A stretch of 64,000 nt of DNA, from the NCBI GenBank assembly GCA_031289055.1, contig JAITQE010000026.1, forward strand, positions 37,887 to 101,886, read 5' to 3'. The translations under genes and the position numbers were made by a program. Positions within the stretch are counted from its first letter, which is position 1; each line of letters starts with the position of its first letter. This DNA is from Candidatus Endomicrobiellum porotermitis. GTDB taxonomy: Bacteria > Elusimicrobiota > Endomicrobiia > Endomicrobiales > Endomicrobiaceae. The notes under the pieces were generated by a model, which did not search any database, was not told the DNA's origin, and saw only the letters and a list, made by a program, of their open reading frames with translations. Of the stretch, positions 50,956 to 60,187 are shown one piece after another.

Positions 50956-51515
50956 ATGGAAAAGTTAAAAGTAATGGCATCTCATTATTTGCTTTTTCTT
51001 TTATTTTGCAGCGTTTCTGCGCGCTGCAGACGTAGATTTTAAAACGCAGGCGGATGTAGATAATCCTGACAATTAGGCGGCTCTTGGCGCCGATACGAAA
51101 GGTATTTTCTACGGGGACTTTTTTTGTCAACGTCACTTTTTTACGGTAAGGACGTTCATTTTAAAGAAGGCGTCTTTATAAATATGAGAACTCAAAGCTC
51201 AAACGAGTTGAGATTTTACAATTTAACTTCGTCAGCTTCTATATGTTACGACATAAATTTGGAAAATAAATTTGTTGACAGGATAGTGGTTGACAATCGC
51301 AAATGGACGGCAGCAAGATCAAAGCTGTGCTTTCAGACGTTTATGCGGAAGCGCAACATACAATATAATTTTGGCAACAAGCGCTTGTGGTAAATATAAA
51401 TACCGTTATTCCCCAATACCAAAAAAGGATTTTACTGCAATGTCGGAGCAAATTTTAAATTTAACATTGTTCCAAAAGATTTTTATGAAAAACCCGCGAC
51501 AAGTAAACAATTGAG
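50956..51515 (+). pseudogene. Relic of an exported envelope protein
   Basis: Starting near ATG 50956 a signal peptide HYLLFLLFCSVSA is followed, after a frameshift, by ADVDFKTQADVDNPDN, a stop, AALGADTKGIFYGDFF, another shift, then GKDVHFKEGVFINMRTQSSN, LRFYNLTSSASICYDINLEN, KIKAVLSDVYAEAQHTI and, last, YRYSPIPKKDFTAM. At least four frame changes or stops. Beta-rich residue pattern suggests an outer-membrane or surface protein, family not determined. A Dpr-like or LptD-like assignment would be guesswork. Confidence 0.55.
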
Positions 51516-51648
51516 CTAAAGCAGTCTTCTTCTTTTTTGCTTCTGATGCTGAAGACGTTTAATTTAGATTAGCAAAAGTCTGTTTTTTGAAAGAAGGATT
51601 TATTATAATGTCTTCGCAGAATTAAAAATAAGAGCGGGAGTATATAAT

Positions 51649-52602
51649 ATGGCGTTTGAGTCTGTGAACAACATTATTATTAGATGGGCTGTTTTTACAG
51701 TTTTGCTTCTTTCCGGTTGCGCGCTTTCTCAGGTTATAGTTGCTAAAAAAGCTTCAGCTATTATATCTTCCGTTCCTATGGTTTCTATGCCTTCCTATTC
51801 TCGCGATATGCTTTTTAATGATGTTGAAGCAAGAGCAAAATATCTTGCTTTGCGAGTTAAAGATGCGCATTTTTTTGTATATTCCATTAAACCTAAAGAT
51901 AATTTATGGAAAATTGCCAAGAGATATGGCTACTCGGTACACAGCATAATAGGAACAAATCCTCAACTAAAGACTTACGAAGTAAATCTTAATCAAAAAA
52001 TTTTACTGCCGTCAGCTGGCGGCTCTTTGCACCCGATACAAGATAACGACTCTTGGGAGAAGATTGCCGAAAGATATGGCGTTGACTATAAAATGCTGCA
52101 AGATGTGAATTTTGGCATTTTAACGCTTGTTCCCGGAGAATATGTTTTTATACCTGGCAGACATCCTGCGGTAGATTTAATGAATAAAGACATGCAGGCA
52201 AAATACGAACTTCGTTCTTTGTTTAAATCGCCGCTTAACGGTAGGTATTCAAGCGTTTTTGGCAAGAGGAAACACCCTGTAACGGGTCGGGCAGGGTTTC
52301 ACGGCGGCGTGGATATTGCCGTTCCGTCAGGTTCATGGGTTGGCGCAGCCGCCGACGGAGTGGTTACGGTCGCAAGTCATAATGTGGGACATTATGGAAC
52401 AGCCGTGTTTATAGATCATAAAAACGGATACGTTACTCATTACGGACACCTTTATTCTATACATGTGAGAGTAGGGCAAAATGTAAAAAAAGGACAGCTT
52501 ATAGCAAAAAGCGGCGCTACCGGCAGAGTAACGGGACCTCATTTGCATTTTACAATAAAGAAAGGCGACAAAGCCTTAGATCCTATGAAGTTTATTTGGT
52601 GA
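51649..52602 (+). CDS. LysM and M23 murein endopeptidase lipoprotein
   Basis: 317 aa. Lipobox LLLSGCA near residue 25. Two LysM modules (about 80-125: YSIKPKDNLWKIAKRYGYSVHSIIGTNPQL; about 128-170). C-terminal M23 lytic domain SVFGKRKHPVTGRAGFHGGVDIAVPSG with the zinc ligands H..D, YGHL, and TGPHLHF. Cuts peptide crosslinks or activates amidases (NlpD/MepM-like). It stands between two relics and is intact. A TATAAT at 51604-51609 may be its -10, but no matching -35 was found. Confidence 0.9.
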   Translation: MAFESVNNIIIRWAVFTVLLLSGCALSQVIVAKKASAIISSVPMVSMPSYSRDMLFNDVEARAKYLALRVKDAHFFVYSIKPKDNLWKIAKRYGYSVHSIIGTNPQLKTYEVNLNQKILLPSAGGSLHPIQDNDSWEKIAERYGVDYKMLQDVNFGILTLVPGEYVFIPGRHPAVDLMNKDMQAKYELRSLFKSPLNGRYSSVFGKRKHPVTGRAGFHGGVDIAVPSGSWVGAAADGVVTVASHNVGHYGTAVFIDHKNGYVTHYGHLYSIHVRVGQNVKKGQLIAKSGATGRVTGPHLHFTIKKGDKALDPMKFIW

Positions 52603-52607
52603 TCAAT

Positions 52608-53292
52608 TTATCTGCAAATTATTCTTTTTTGTTTGTTATTTCTGTCTTTTTCTACAAAAATTTTATTTCCTGATAAATCTTTTTCGCAATAATACATCAA
52701 CGTCGCGTTTGTAGAAGTCGTTGGCGCGAATATTTGCGCTTGTTCGGGGCGAATTTTAAATTCCTTCCGATAAATTTCTGTAAGTTTTTCATTTCTTTAT
52801 CGCTGCGCCCCGGATATGCTGTTAAAGTAATAAGTCAGAAACTGTTTGTTTTTAGAACTTTTCTTAAACATTTCTATGAACTGCGTTAAAAGTTTTGCCG
52901 GCGGCTTTCCCATTGAGGTTTGTATAAACCGCGCATGCCCTATCGGGACGTTTGTTATTTATTCCGCCGGGCGTTAAATCGTCGTTATTTCTGACTTTAT
53001 TAAGAGCTGTATAATTTGCGACAAGCGAGTCCATTGCTCCGGCGTTTACGCCCCAAAAGAGTTTGGGTTATCCAAGTCTTGCAATTTCGTCAGTTTTAAT
53101 ATCCGGTTGGGCTATTACGGCTATTTTAAACCCATGAATATAAAGCCAATTCCCTATTACTGCTGTTCCTATAAACGGGCTATCAATATAGGTATCGTCT
53201 GATACTAAAATTATATCAGGGGCGTCCCAACCGAGTTTTTGCATGTATTTTTTAGTAGTAGGTAAAAACATAATTATCCGTGAAAACTTCAT
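52608..53292 (-). pseudogene. YgiQ-family radical SAM protein, decayed
   Basis: Minus strand begins MFLPTTKKYMQKLGWDAPDI and IGNWLYIHGFKIAVIAQPD, the unmistakable YgiQ (UPF0313) N terminus. It then holds LFWGVNAGAMDSLVANYTAL, GGINNKRPDRACAVYTN, and the C-terminal EQAQIFAPTTSTNATLMYYC in shifted frames. The radical SAM core with its CxxxCxxC is deleted and stops intervene. About 680 nt remain of a gene normally near 1.8 kb. Confidence 0.88.
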
Positions 53293-53316
53293 TTATTTTA
53301 CGAGATATTACGAAAA

Positions 53317-53346
53317 TTAGACAGAAAATAAAAATTTTGGTACAAT
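53317..53346 (+). promoter_or_regulatory. Probable rpsO promoter
   Basis: TTAGAC (53317-53322), an 18-nt spacer, TACAAT (53341-53346) upstream of the rpsO start at 53403. Boxes are near consensus but AT-rich background lowers certainty. Confidence 0.45.
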
Positions 53347-53402
53347 TTAGACTCGCGGTAATAAGCGTTAAAAAAGTAATGAAAAAGCAAGGAGTAATAA
53401 AG

Positions 53403-53663
53403 ATGGCATTTGTGAAGAAAGAAGTAGTTGAAAAATTTAAAACTCACGAAACCGATACCGGTTCTCCTGAAGTTCAGGTTGCTCTTCTTACGACAAGAAT
53501 AAAGTATCTTTCAGATCATTTTCAGAAATTTCCTAAAGATTTTGCTTCAAGAGTAGGCTTTCTTAAGATGATAGGTCAGAGAAGAAGATTGTTGGATTAT
53601 TTAAAAAAGTGCGACAAGGAAAGCTATTCTGCCTTGATAAAGAAATTAGATCTTAGAAAGTAA
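53403..53663 (+). CDS. rpsO: 30S ribosomal protein S15
   Basis: 86 aa. ETDTGSPEVQVALLTTRIKYLSDHF and VGFLKMIGQRRRLLDYL are signature segments binding 16S rRNA helix 22. ATG 53403 follows AAGGAG. A longer frame to 53280 has no ribosome-binding site and is ignored. Together with pnp this is the classic rpsO-pnp pair. Confidence 0.97.
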   Translation: MAFVKKEVVEKFKTHETDTGSPEVQVALLTTRIKYLSDHFQKFPKDFASRVGFLKMIGQRRRLLDYLKKCDKESYSALIKKLDLRK

Positions 53664-53671
53664 ATAAAAGA

Positions 53672-53755
53672 CCCGGCAGAAACTCGCAAAATATGCAAGG
53701 ATACGCTTGGAAGACATAAGCGTTTGCTTGGATCTTTTGCGTGAAAGTTGCCGGG
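53672..53755 (+). promoter_or_regulatory. rpsO-pnp intercistronic hairpin, likely RNase III-type processing site
   Basis: An 84-nt nested stem: CCCGGCA 53672-53678 with TGCCGGG 53749-53755, CGCAAAA 53685-53691 with TTTTGCG 53735-53741, GCAA 53695-53698 with TTGC 53724-53727 and ACGCTT 53703-53708 with AAGCGT 53718-53723. No U tail, so not a terminator. In E. coli a hairpin at the same place is cut by RNase III and lets PNPase control its own mRNA. The position supports the same role here. Confidence 0.7.
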
Positions 53756-53768
53756 CTATGGGGTTAAA

Positions 53769-55838
53769 ATGGAATATTTTAAGAAAGAAGTGGAAGTTGC
53801 CGGTAAAAATTTTATTATTGAGTCCGGAAAAGTTGCAAAACAGTCAAGCGGATCTTGCGTTGTAAAAGTCGGAGACACAGTGGTTTTAGCTACTGCGGTA
53901 GCTTCAAAAGATCCCAGACCGAGCATGGATTTCATGCCTTTGACTGTAGATTACAGAGAAAGGACTTACGCCGCCGGCAAAATACCGGGCGGTTTTTTTA
54001 AAAGGGAAGCTAAGCCTAGAGAAAGCGAAATACTTGTAAGCAGACTCATAGACAGAAGCGTTAGACCTCTATTCCCCGAGTATTGGAGAAACGATACTCA
54101 AATTTCGGCTATCGTGCTTTCGCATGACGGGGAGAATGAATCCGATATAGCGTCAATAATTGGAGCTTCGGTAGCTTTATATACGTCTGATTTGCCGTTT
54201 AGTATGCCTATAGCGTCTGTAAGAATAGGCAAAATTGACGGGCGACTTGTTGTAAATCCAATTATTTCCGAGCAAAAACTTAGCGTTTTAGATCTTGTCG
54301 TTAGCGGAACTGAAGACGCTTTAACTATGGTGGAAGCGGGATCTCAAGAGCTTTCCGAAGAGGAAATGCTTGAAGCTTTGAACCTCGCAAGAGAGACGAT
54401 AAAGGCAATATGTTTGGTTCAGAAATCATTTCCGACAAAAGTAAAGACTGTTGTTCAAGAGCCTCAATATAATGCGTCTTTAAAAGCTGACATTGAAGCG
54501 GAAGCGACAACAAAAGCCGAAGAAGGCGTAACAATTAAAGAAAAAGGCGAAAGAGAATTTTTCTGGGCGACTTTTAAGAAAGATATAACTGCAAGACTCG
54601 TTGAAAAATACCCTCAAGAGTCGGCTTCAACCGTTGACGCTATGCTTGAAGATATTTTTTACAAAAGAGCTAGAGATCTTGTTTTAAATAAAAAAGTCCG
54701 TACAGATGGTCGCGGTTTAGAAGAAATAAGACCAATATCCTGCGAGACGGATGTTCTTCCAAGAACGCATGGTTCAAGCTTATTTACTAGAGGTCAAACT
54801 CAGGCTTTAGTAACGGTTACGCTCGGAATTCCCGGCGATATGCAGATTATGGACGAACTTTCTGGAGAATATAAAGAACGTTTTATGCTTCATTATAATT
54901 TCCCTGGATTTTCAACGGGAGAAGCTAAAAGCGAGAGAGCTACAAGTAGAAGAGAAATAGGACATGGCAACTTGGCTAAGAGATCTCTTAGACCTATTTT
55001 GCCTAATGAAAAGGATTTTGGCTACACAATAAGAGTAGTTTCCGACATATTGGAATCTAATGGTTCTTCGTCAATGGCTTCAGTTTGCGGCGGATCGCTT
55101 GCTTTGTTTAACGCCGGCGTTCCCGTTAAGGCTGCTTGCGCAGGCGTCGCTATGGGGCTTATGAAAGAAGGCGATAATTATGTTGTTTTGACTGATATTA
55201 TGGGAATGGAAGATCATCTCGGCGATATGGATTTTAAAGTGGCGGGCACAAGGAAGGGCATAACTGCTCTTCAGATGGATATAAAAATCGCTGGACTTAC
55301 TACCGATATTATGGCAAAAGCTCTTGATCAGGCAAAGAGAGGCAGATTTTTTATATTAGATAAAATGGACGCGGCGATATCTGTTCCTAAAAACGATCTT
55401 TCCGAGTACGCTCCTCGTATGGAAACCTTGATGATTCCTCAAAATAAAATAGGGGAGCTTATAGGTCCTGGAGGGAAAAACATAAGAAAAATTCAGGAAG
55501 AAAATAACGTAAAAATAGATATTGAAGAAACTGGTAAAGTATTTATTTCCGGCGCTGATTCTACTGGCGTTGGAGCTACGAAAGAATATGTAAAGTCTAT
55601 GATTGCAGAGGCTGAAATAGGAAAAATATACAACGCAAGAATCACAAAGTTGATGGCGTTTGGCGCTTTTGCTGAAATATTGCCGGGTAAAGAAGGACTT
55701 ATACACATTTCTCAACTTGCCGCAGGTCATACGAAGAAGGTTGAAGACGTTGTTAAAGAGGGCGATAAAGTTAAAGTTAAAATAACAGAGATTGACGATA
55801 GAGGTAGAATAAACTTAAGCATTAAAGCGGCTTTGTAA
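53769..55838 (+). CDS. pnp: Polyribonucleotide nucleotidyltransferase
   Basis: 689 aa 3'-5' phosphorolytic exoribonuclease. First RNase PH domain (VVKVGDTVVLATAVASKDPRP, RPLFPEYWRNDTQI), helical linker, second RNase PH domain with the catalytic ETDVLPRTHGSSLFTRGQTQALVTVTLG and LESNGSSSMASVCGGSLALF, then KH (IPQNKIGELIGPGGKNIRKIQEE) and S1 (GKIYNARITKLMAFGAFAEILPGKEGLIHISQL). ATG 53769 has GGGG a few bases upstream, and the in-frame start at 53748 lies inside the hairpin. Confidence 0.97.
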   Translation: MEYFKKEVEVAGKNFIIESGKVAKQSSGSCVVKVGDTVVLATAVASKDPRPSMDFMPLTVDYRERTYAAGKIPGGFFKREAKPRESEILVSRLIDRSVRPLFPEYWRNDTQISAIVLSHDGENESDIASIIGASVALYTSDLPFSMPIASVRIGKIDGRLVVNPIISEQKLSVLDLVVSGTEDALTMVEAGSQELSEEEMLEALNLARETIKAICLVQKSFPTKVKTVVQEPQYNASLKADIEAEATTKAEEGVTIKEKGEREFFWATFKKDITARLVEKYPQESASTVDAMLEDIFYKRARDLVLNKKVRTDGRGLEEIRPISCETDVLPRTHGSSLFTRGQTQALVTVTLGIPGDMQIMDELSGEYKERFMLHYNFPGFSTGEAKSERATSRREIGHGNLAKRSLRPILPNEKDFGYTIRVVSDILESNGSSSMASVCGGSLALFNAGVPVKAACAGVAMGLMKEGDNYVVLTDIMGMEDHLGDMDFKVAGTRKGITALQMDIKIAGLTTDIMAKALDQAKRGRFFILDKMDAAISVPKNDLSEYAPRMETLMIPQNKIGELIGPGGKNIRKIQEENNVKIDIEETGKVFISGADSTGVGATKEYVKSMIAEAEIGKIYNARITKLMAFGAFAEILPGKEGLIHISQLAAGHTKKVEDVVKEGDKVKVKITEIDDRGRINLSIKAAL

Positions 55839-55901
55839 TGTAATAAATAACTCGGAGTTTGGGACTTCTATGTTTCAATTCCGATTTTATAAAGGATTAA
55901 C

Positions 55902-56351
55902 ATGGTTAATGACATTAAATCCGAAGTAAAATCTCTTTATGAAATAATGAAAGAGGAAAAAATCCAGAAACTTGAAGTAAACTCAAAAGATTATAGCGTC
56001 TGCATAAAGCGTAAAGACAAAAATGAAAATAAACAGTCGGTCGTTTTGAAAAAACAAGAAGTTGAAGAGAACATTGTCTCTCCTGATAAGTTTAAAAAAT
56101 CTTCCGTTTTGGGAGAAACGATAAAATCTCCTATAGCGGGCATTTTTTATAAATCTTCTTCTCCTTCGGCTCCGTCGTATGTTACGGAAGGCGACGTTAT
56201 TGAATCCGGAAGGACTGTTTGCATAATAGAAGCGATGAAAGTTATGAACGAAATAAAAGCTCCTTTTAAAGCAAAAATACTGAAGATATTGGTTGAAAAC
56301 GGAAAATCTGTAAACTCGGGACAAGATTTGTTTGAAGCGGAGAAAGCGTAA
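55902..56351 (+). CDS. accB: Acetyl-CoA carboxylase biotin carboxyl carrier protein
   Basis: 149 aa. C-terminal biotinyl domain with IIEAMKVMNEIKAPFKAKI (biotinyl-Lys) and VTEGDVIESGRTVC. N-terminal helix IKSEVKSLYEIMKEEKIQKLEV and a charged linker are typical BCCP. accC usually follows but here a small winged-helix gene does, so biotin carboxylase must be encoded elsewhere. Confidence 0.93.
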   Translation: MVNDIKSEVKSLYEIMKEEKIQKLEVNSKDYSVCIKRKDKNENKQSVVLKKQEVEENIVSPDKFKKSSVLGETIKSPIAGIFYKSSSPSAPSYVTEGDVIESGRTVCIIEAMKVMNEIKAPFKAKILKILVENGKSVNSGQDLFEAEKA

Positions 56352-56354
56352 ACA

Positions 56355-56561
56355 ATGAGCGAGATGTCGTCTAAAGTAGGTTTAATCGCGGGCGATGTAT
56401 GGCGTTATTTATCGGAGAATGGCGAATCTTCTCCGATAAAAATTAAAGCTGTTCTTGGCATATCCAACACAATGCTTTATCTTGCGTTGGGTTGGCTTTC
56501 AAGAGAAGATAAAATTGTCGTAGAACAAAATGAATACAGTTACAAAATTTCTTTAAAATAA
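56355..56561 (+). CDS. Small winged-helix protein (DUF2582-type)
   Basis: 68 aa. VGLIAGDVWRYLSENGESSPIKIKAVLGISNTMLYLALGWLSREDKI is a winged helix-turn-helix with the usual AGxVW...L start, followed by a two-strand wing VVEQNEYSYKISL. Such proteins are found as stand-alone genes near accB in Gram-negative anaerobes. DNA target unknown. Starts 3 nt after accB. Confidence 0.7.
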   Translation: MSEMSSKVGLIAGDVWRYLSENGESSPIKIKAVLGISNTMLYLALGWLSREDKIVVEQNEYSYKISLK

Positions 56562-56571
56562 AAACGTTTGG

Positions 56572-56590
56572 AGACTTTTAAAGTCTTTTT
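56572..56590 (+). terminator. Weak terminator-like hairpin before ftsK
   Basis: AGACTT 56572-56577 pairs with AAGTCT 56581-56586 over a 3-nt loop and is followed by TTTT. The stem is short (6 bp), so attenuation rather than full termination is plausible. Confidence 0.35.
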
Positions 56591-56610
56591 ATCAAAAGAG
56601 GTTTATTTTT

Positions 56611-58776
56611 GTGAGGAAAAATAGATCGATAAAAAATAAGAGCAAAAACCGAGATAATGAAAAGATAAACAGAGATACGGTTTCTCTGTTTTTTGCGTTG
56701 GCGGCGTTTTTAAGCGCTTATGCGTTTGTTGTTCCTTATAAGTCGGGCATAATAGGCAGGGCGTTTTATTCCGTAGCGCTTAGTGTTTTTGGAGTTGCGG
56801 CGTATATTTTGCCGTTTATATTTTTGTGGCAATTTATATTGCATATCAAACAGTCCTTTGAGTTGAAGGGTAGACTTGATTTTATTTGGTCTTTATTGTG
56901 CCTGATTTGCGCCTCCGTGTTCTTTGAGGCTGTTCATTTTATGTTTAAAACAAAAATGGACGGCGGTTGGATAGGTGACAATTTGTATCCATTTTTAAAA
57001 GAGCTTCTTGATGCTTGGCTTGGATTGACTCTTATTGCCATGCTTACTTTTGTTTTGTTTGCTAAGGTGTTAAGATTGTCTGCCATAAAAATTCTTCGCG
57101 CTTTCGTTGGTAATTTAAGGGACGACATAAAAAAATCAAAGACTGAAATCAGCGATTTAAAAAAATCTGGCGAGCCGTTTATACGACAAAGTTTTGCAGA
57201 CGACGTTTTTGCTCAAGAGCCTGCAAAACCAAATATTGTAAACAGATTTGACGAAGAAGAGAAAAAGAAATACAAAGACCCGTCAAAAATTTTTCCGGCA
57301 AAACAGGAATCGATTGACAGTAAAGCGTTTAATTATACGCTTCCTCCGATGAATTTATTAAAAGAAGACGATGCTTCAAATTTTGCGGCGAATAAAAACG
57401 AACTCCTAAAAAGAGCCGAGCATTTAAGAACAATTCTTTCTGATTTCGGTATAAGCGCTGAAGTCAAAGACATTATACCTGGTCCTGTGGTAACTCGTTA
57501 TGATTTGGTTTTGGCCCCAGGTATAAGAGTACAGACCGTTTCCAATATTATAGACAACATTTCTTTGGCAATGCGGACAGCTTCAATAAGAGTTGTCCCG
57601 ATACCTGAAAAAGCGGTTGTCGGCATAGAAGTGCCTAATCCTGTAAGCGTAATTGTTGGCTTAAGGGAAATTTTGGAAAGCGTTTCCTTTGAAAAGTCAA
57701 AATCTCTTCTTACTTTAGCTTTGGGTAAAACAACCGACGGGGCAGGCTACGTAACCGATTTAGCTTCAATGCCTCATTTGCTGATTGCTGGAGCCACAGG
57801 TTCTGGTAAAAGCGTTGGGATTCATACTATAATACTTTCTATTTTATATAAAGCTCGTCCGGATGAAGCGAAGTTTATGCTGATTGATCCTAAACGCGTT
57901 GAAATGCCTATATATAGAGATATTCCTCATTTGTACAACCCGTGCGTTACGGCGGTAAACGCCGATATTATAACTAATCCGAGAGAAGCTGCCGCCGCTT
58001 TAAAAAAACTTGTTTTAGTTATGGAAGAAAGATACGCAAAATTTGCTAATGTAATGGTCAGAAACATTGAAGATTACAATAATAAAATGGCTGAAACTGG
58101 CGGTGAAAGAGAGTTTTATATTGTTGTTATAATAGACGAACTTGCAGATTTAATGCTTGTGGTGCAAAAAGAAATAGAAGATTCCATACAACGGTTGGCC
58201 CAAATGGCAAGAGCCGTTGGCATACACTTGATTCTTGCTACTCAAAGGCCTTCTGTAAATGTTATAACAGGCATTATTAAAGCCAATTTCCCAGCAAGGC
58301 TTTCATTTCAGACAACTTCTAAAGTTGACTCCAGAGTTATTTTGGATATGTTGGGGGCAGAATCGCTTATGGGAAAAGGCGATATGTTATTTTTGCCTCC
58401 GGGCGAGGCAAGGACTGTTCGTTTGCAAGGGGCTTTTGTTTCGTTAAAAGAGGCGGAGAAAATAATTTCATTTATAAGTAGCCAGAATTTCCCAAGACTA
58501 TACGAAGCCATATCTGTTGAAGTTGAAGGAAAAGGAAGTTTTAACGCTGATAAAGAGAAAGGGAGCAAAGATTTTATTCCCGCTCTGAAACTTATAAACG
58601 AAAGAAGAAGAATATCTCAAGACTTGCTTAAAGCAAATTTCGGCGGGTCGGCAAGAGCTACGAATATATTAAGTATCCTTGAAATAGAAGGTTTTATATC
58701 AAAGCCTGAAGGCACTAATAAGTGGAAGATAAATTTTGATAAGATTTCAAAATATCTGGAAGCAAATAATATATGA
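56611..58776 (+). CDS. ftsK: DNA translocase FtsK/SpoIIIE
   Basis: 721 aa. N-terminal domain with four TM segments (about 28-170) locates it to the septum. A short linker follows, then alpha domain LRTILSDFGISAEVKDIIPGPVVTRYDL, motor Walker A LIAGATGSGKSVGIH, VIIDELADLMLVV, LATQRPSVNVITGIIKANFPAR, and a C-terminal winged-helix gamma domain RRISQDLLKANFGGSARATNIL. Length is like SpoIIIE. Gamma suggests KOPS-like polar reading, although no polar sequence was sought. GTG start. Confidence 0.96.
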   Translation: MRKNRSIKNKSKNRDNEKINRDTVSLFFALAAFLSAYAFVVPYKSGIIGRAFYSVALSVFGVAAYILPFIFLWQFILHIKQSFELKGRLDFIWSLLCLICASVFFEAVHFMFKTKMDGGWIGDNLYPFLKELLDAWLGLTLIAMLTFVLFAKVLRLSAIKILRAFVGNLRDDIKKSKTEISDLKKSGEPFIRQSFADDVFAQEPAKPNIVNRFDEEEKKKYKDPSKIFPAKQESIDSKAFNYTLPPMNLLKEDDASNFAANKNELLKRAEHLRTILSDFGISAEVKDIIPGPVVTRYDLVLAPGIRVQTVSNIIDNISLAMRTASIRVVPIPEKAVVGIEVPNPVSVIVGLREILESVSFEKSKSLLTLALGKTTDGAGYVTDLASMPHLLIAGATGSGKSVGIHTIILSILYKARPDEAKFMLIDPKRVEMPIYRDIPHLYNPCVTAVNADIITNPREAAAALKKLVLVMEERYAKFANVMVRNIEDYNNKMAETGGEREFYIVVIIDELADLMLVVQKEIEDSIQRLAQMARAVGIHLILATQRPSVNVITGIIKANFPARLSFQTTSKVDSRVILDMLGAESLMGKGDMLFLPPGEARTVRLQGAFVSLKEAEKIISFISSQNFPRLYEAISVEVEGKGSFNADKEKGSKDFIPALKLINERRRISQDLLKANFGGSARATNILSILEIEGFISKPEGTNKWKINFDKISKYLEANNI

Positions 58777-59468
58777 TAAGAAATTTGTCGGTTGTAACGG
58801 CGGCAAAATTTAAATTTAGTTATGTTTGGCATCTTATATTAGTTTTGATGTTTTTTTCGTGTAATGTTTTGGCTCAAGAATCAAACGTCGTCGTATTGTT
58901 TGATTTTCTTGCAAGATTGGAGCAAAGCGATAAGAAAACGAATACTATTAAAGCGAAATTTGTTCAAACTGTTTTTTTTGAATCTACAGGCGAGAAACAA
59001 GAAATTGTTGGAACGGTTTTTTTGAAGAAACCCGACAGTATATATATAACTCAAAGAACTCCTCAAGAGCAAAGGATTTATATTAACGGAAAGACGATAA
59101 CGGTTTACACGCCAAACGAAAGACAAGCTGTTGTTGACGCTTGGAAGAATTCTGTTGACAGCGATTTTTCTCCGGCTTCTATTGTCGGCTTTGGAAGCTC
59201 TTGGAGAGAACTAAAGAAAGCCAATGACATATCTCTTGAAGGATACGACGATAATCATGTGATAATTAAAATTCAGCCTTTTAAAAATAAGAATTTTAAC
59301 GCAAAGATATATATTGAAAAAGAAAGCATGCGCCCGGATAGAGCAATTGTAAATTCTGAAGGATTAAAAATAGAGATAGTGTTTAAGAATTATATTGTTA
59401 ATTCGGAATTATCCGTAAATATTTTTAAGTTTAAAGCTCCAAACAACGTTGAAATAATAAAATTATAG
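58773..59468 (+). CDS. lolA: Outer-membrane lipoprotein carrier LolA
   Basis: 231 aa. Signal peptide LILVLMFFSCNVLAQES. Fold motifs are NTIKAKFVQTVFFESTGEKQEIVGTVFLKKPDSIYITQRTP, INGKTITVYTPNERQ and a beta-rich end, matching LolA periplasmic chaperones that carry lipoproteins to the outer membrane. Overlaps ftsK by 4 nt (ATGA). The ftsK-lolA order is widely conserved. Confidence 0.87.
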   Translation: MIRNLSVVTAAKFKFSYVWHLILVLMFFSCNVLAQESNVVVLFDFLARLEQSDKKTNTIKAKFVQTVFFESTGEKQEIVGTVFLKKPDSIYITQRTPQEQRIYINGKTITVYTPNERQAVVDAWKNSVDSDFSPASIVGFGSSWRELKKANDISLEGYDDNHVIIKIQPFKNKNFNAKIYIEKESMRPDRAIVNSEGLKIEIVFKNYIVNSELSVNIFKFKAPNNVEIIKL

Positions 59469-59491
59469 TAAAACCAAAACCGGGAGATACT

Positions 59492-60166
59492 ATGAAAGAA
59501 ATAGGCAAAACGCTTAAAGACAAGCGGGAACATATGAATTTATCGCTTTCTGACGTTCATAAAGCTATCAGAGTTCAAGAAAAGTATCTTGCTGCTATAG
59601 AAGAAGGCGATTTGGACGCTTTTAAGGCTGAGGTTTATTATAAAAGTTTTTTGAGATCTTACTCTAAATATCTTGCTTTTGATCCGGAAGAATTTGTGGA
59701 ATTATTTAATGCTCAAAGACGAGAGATAGAATACGCTTCCAAATCGGAAGACCCGTCGTTTTCTGAGGATTGTAAAAATATTTTTTGTACAAAGAAAATA
59801 TTTATTGTTGTCGCGGCGATTGTTGCGGCGGCGTTGTTAATAGTATTTGTGTGTTTATATAAATGCGCGCCAAAGATTGTCCCGCCTGTTGAAGTTGACG
59901 GTTTTAAGCAGGTTGAAGTCTCGGCAAAGCAAAATCTTGAGATTGAAGCCAAAGAAACGGTTTGGATAAGAGTAGATATTGACGGTAAAACTGCATATGA
60001 AGGAACGCTGTCAAAAGGCGGCAAAAAAATGTGGGAAGCGGATAAGTCGGTTACTTTAAAAGTTGGGTACGCTCCGGGCGTTAAAGTGTCTTTTAATGGA
60101 AAACTTGTGGATGTTGTGTCCGGGGCGGTTCAAGATGTGAATACTGTTGTTTTAAAGAAGAAGTAA
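59492..60166 (+). CDS. RodZ-like bitopic helix-turn-helix protein
   Basis: 224 aa. N-terminal HTH_25 domain GKTLKDKREHMNLSLSDVHKAIRVQEKYLAAIEEGD, linker, TM helix KIFIVVAAIVAAALLIVFVC (about 105-125) and a C-terminal DUF4115 domain (LEIEAKETVWIRVDIDGKTAYEGTLSKGGKKMWEADKSVTLKVG). RodZ links MreB to the envelope. mreB is not in this window. Confidence 0.85.
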   Translation: MKEIGKTLKDKREHMNLSLSDVHKAIRVQEKYLAAIEEGDLDAFKAEVYYKSFLRSYSKYLAFDPEEFVELFNAQRREIEYASKSEDPSFSEDCKNIFCTKKIFIVVAAIVAAALLIVFVCLYKCAPKIVPPVEVDGFKQVEVSAKQNLEIEAKETVWIRVDIDGKTAYEGTLSKGGKKMWEADKSVTLKVGYAPGVKVSFNGKLVDVVSGAVQDVNTVVLKKK

Positions 60167-60187
60167 ATAATAAAGGCGTAAGGAATT

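Noticed and set aside
51124-51393. Open 89-codon frame as an intact gene
   Set aside because: Its residues continue frames broken on both sides, so it is one piece of the envelope-protein relic.
53280-53402. Extended N terminus of rpsO
   Set aside because: S15 starts at MAFVKKE with a good ribosome-binding site, and the upstream codons overlap the probable promoter.
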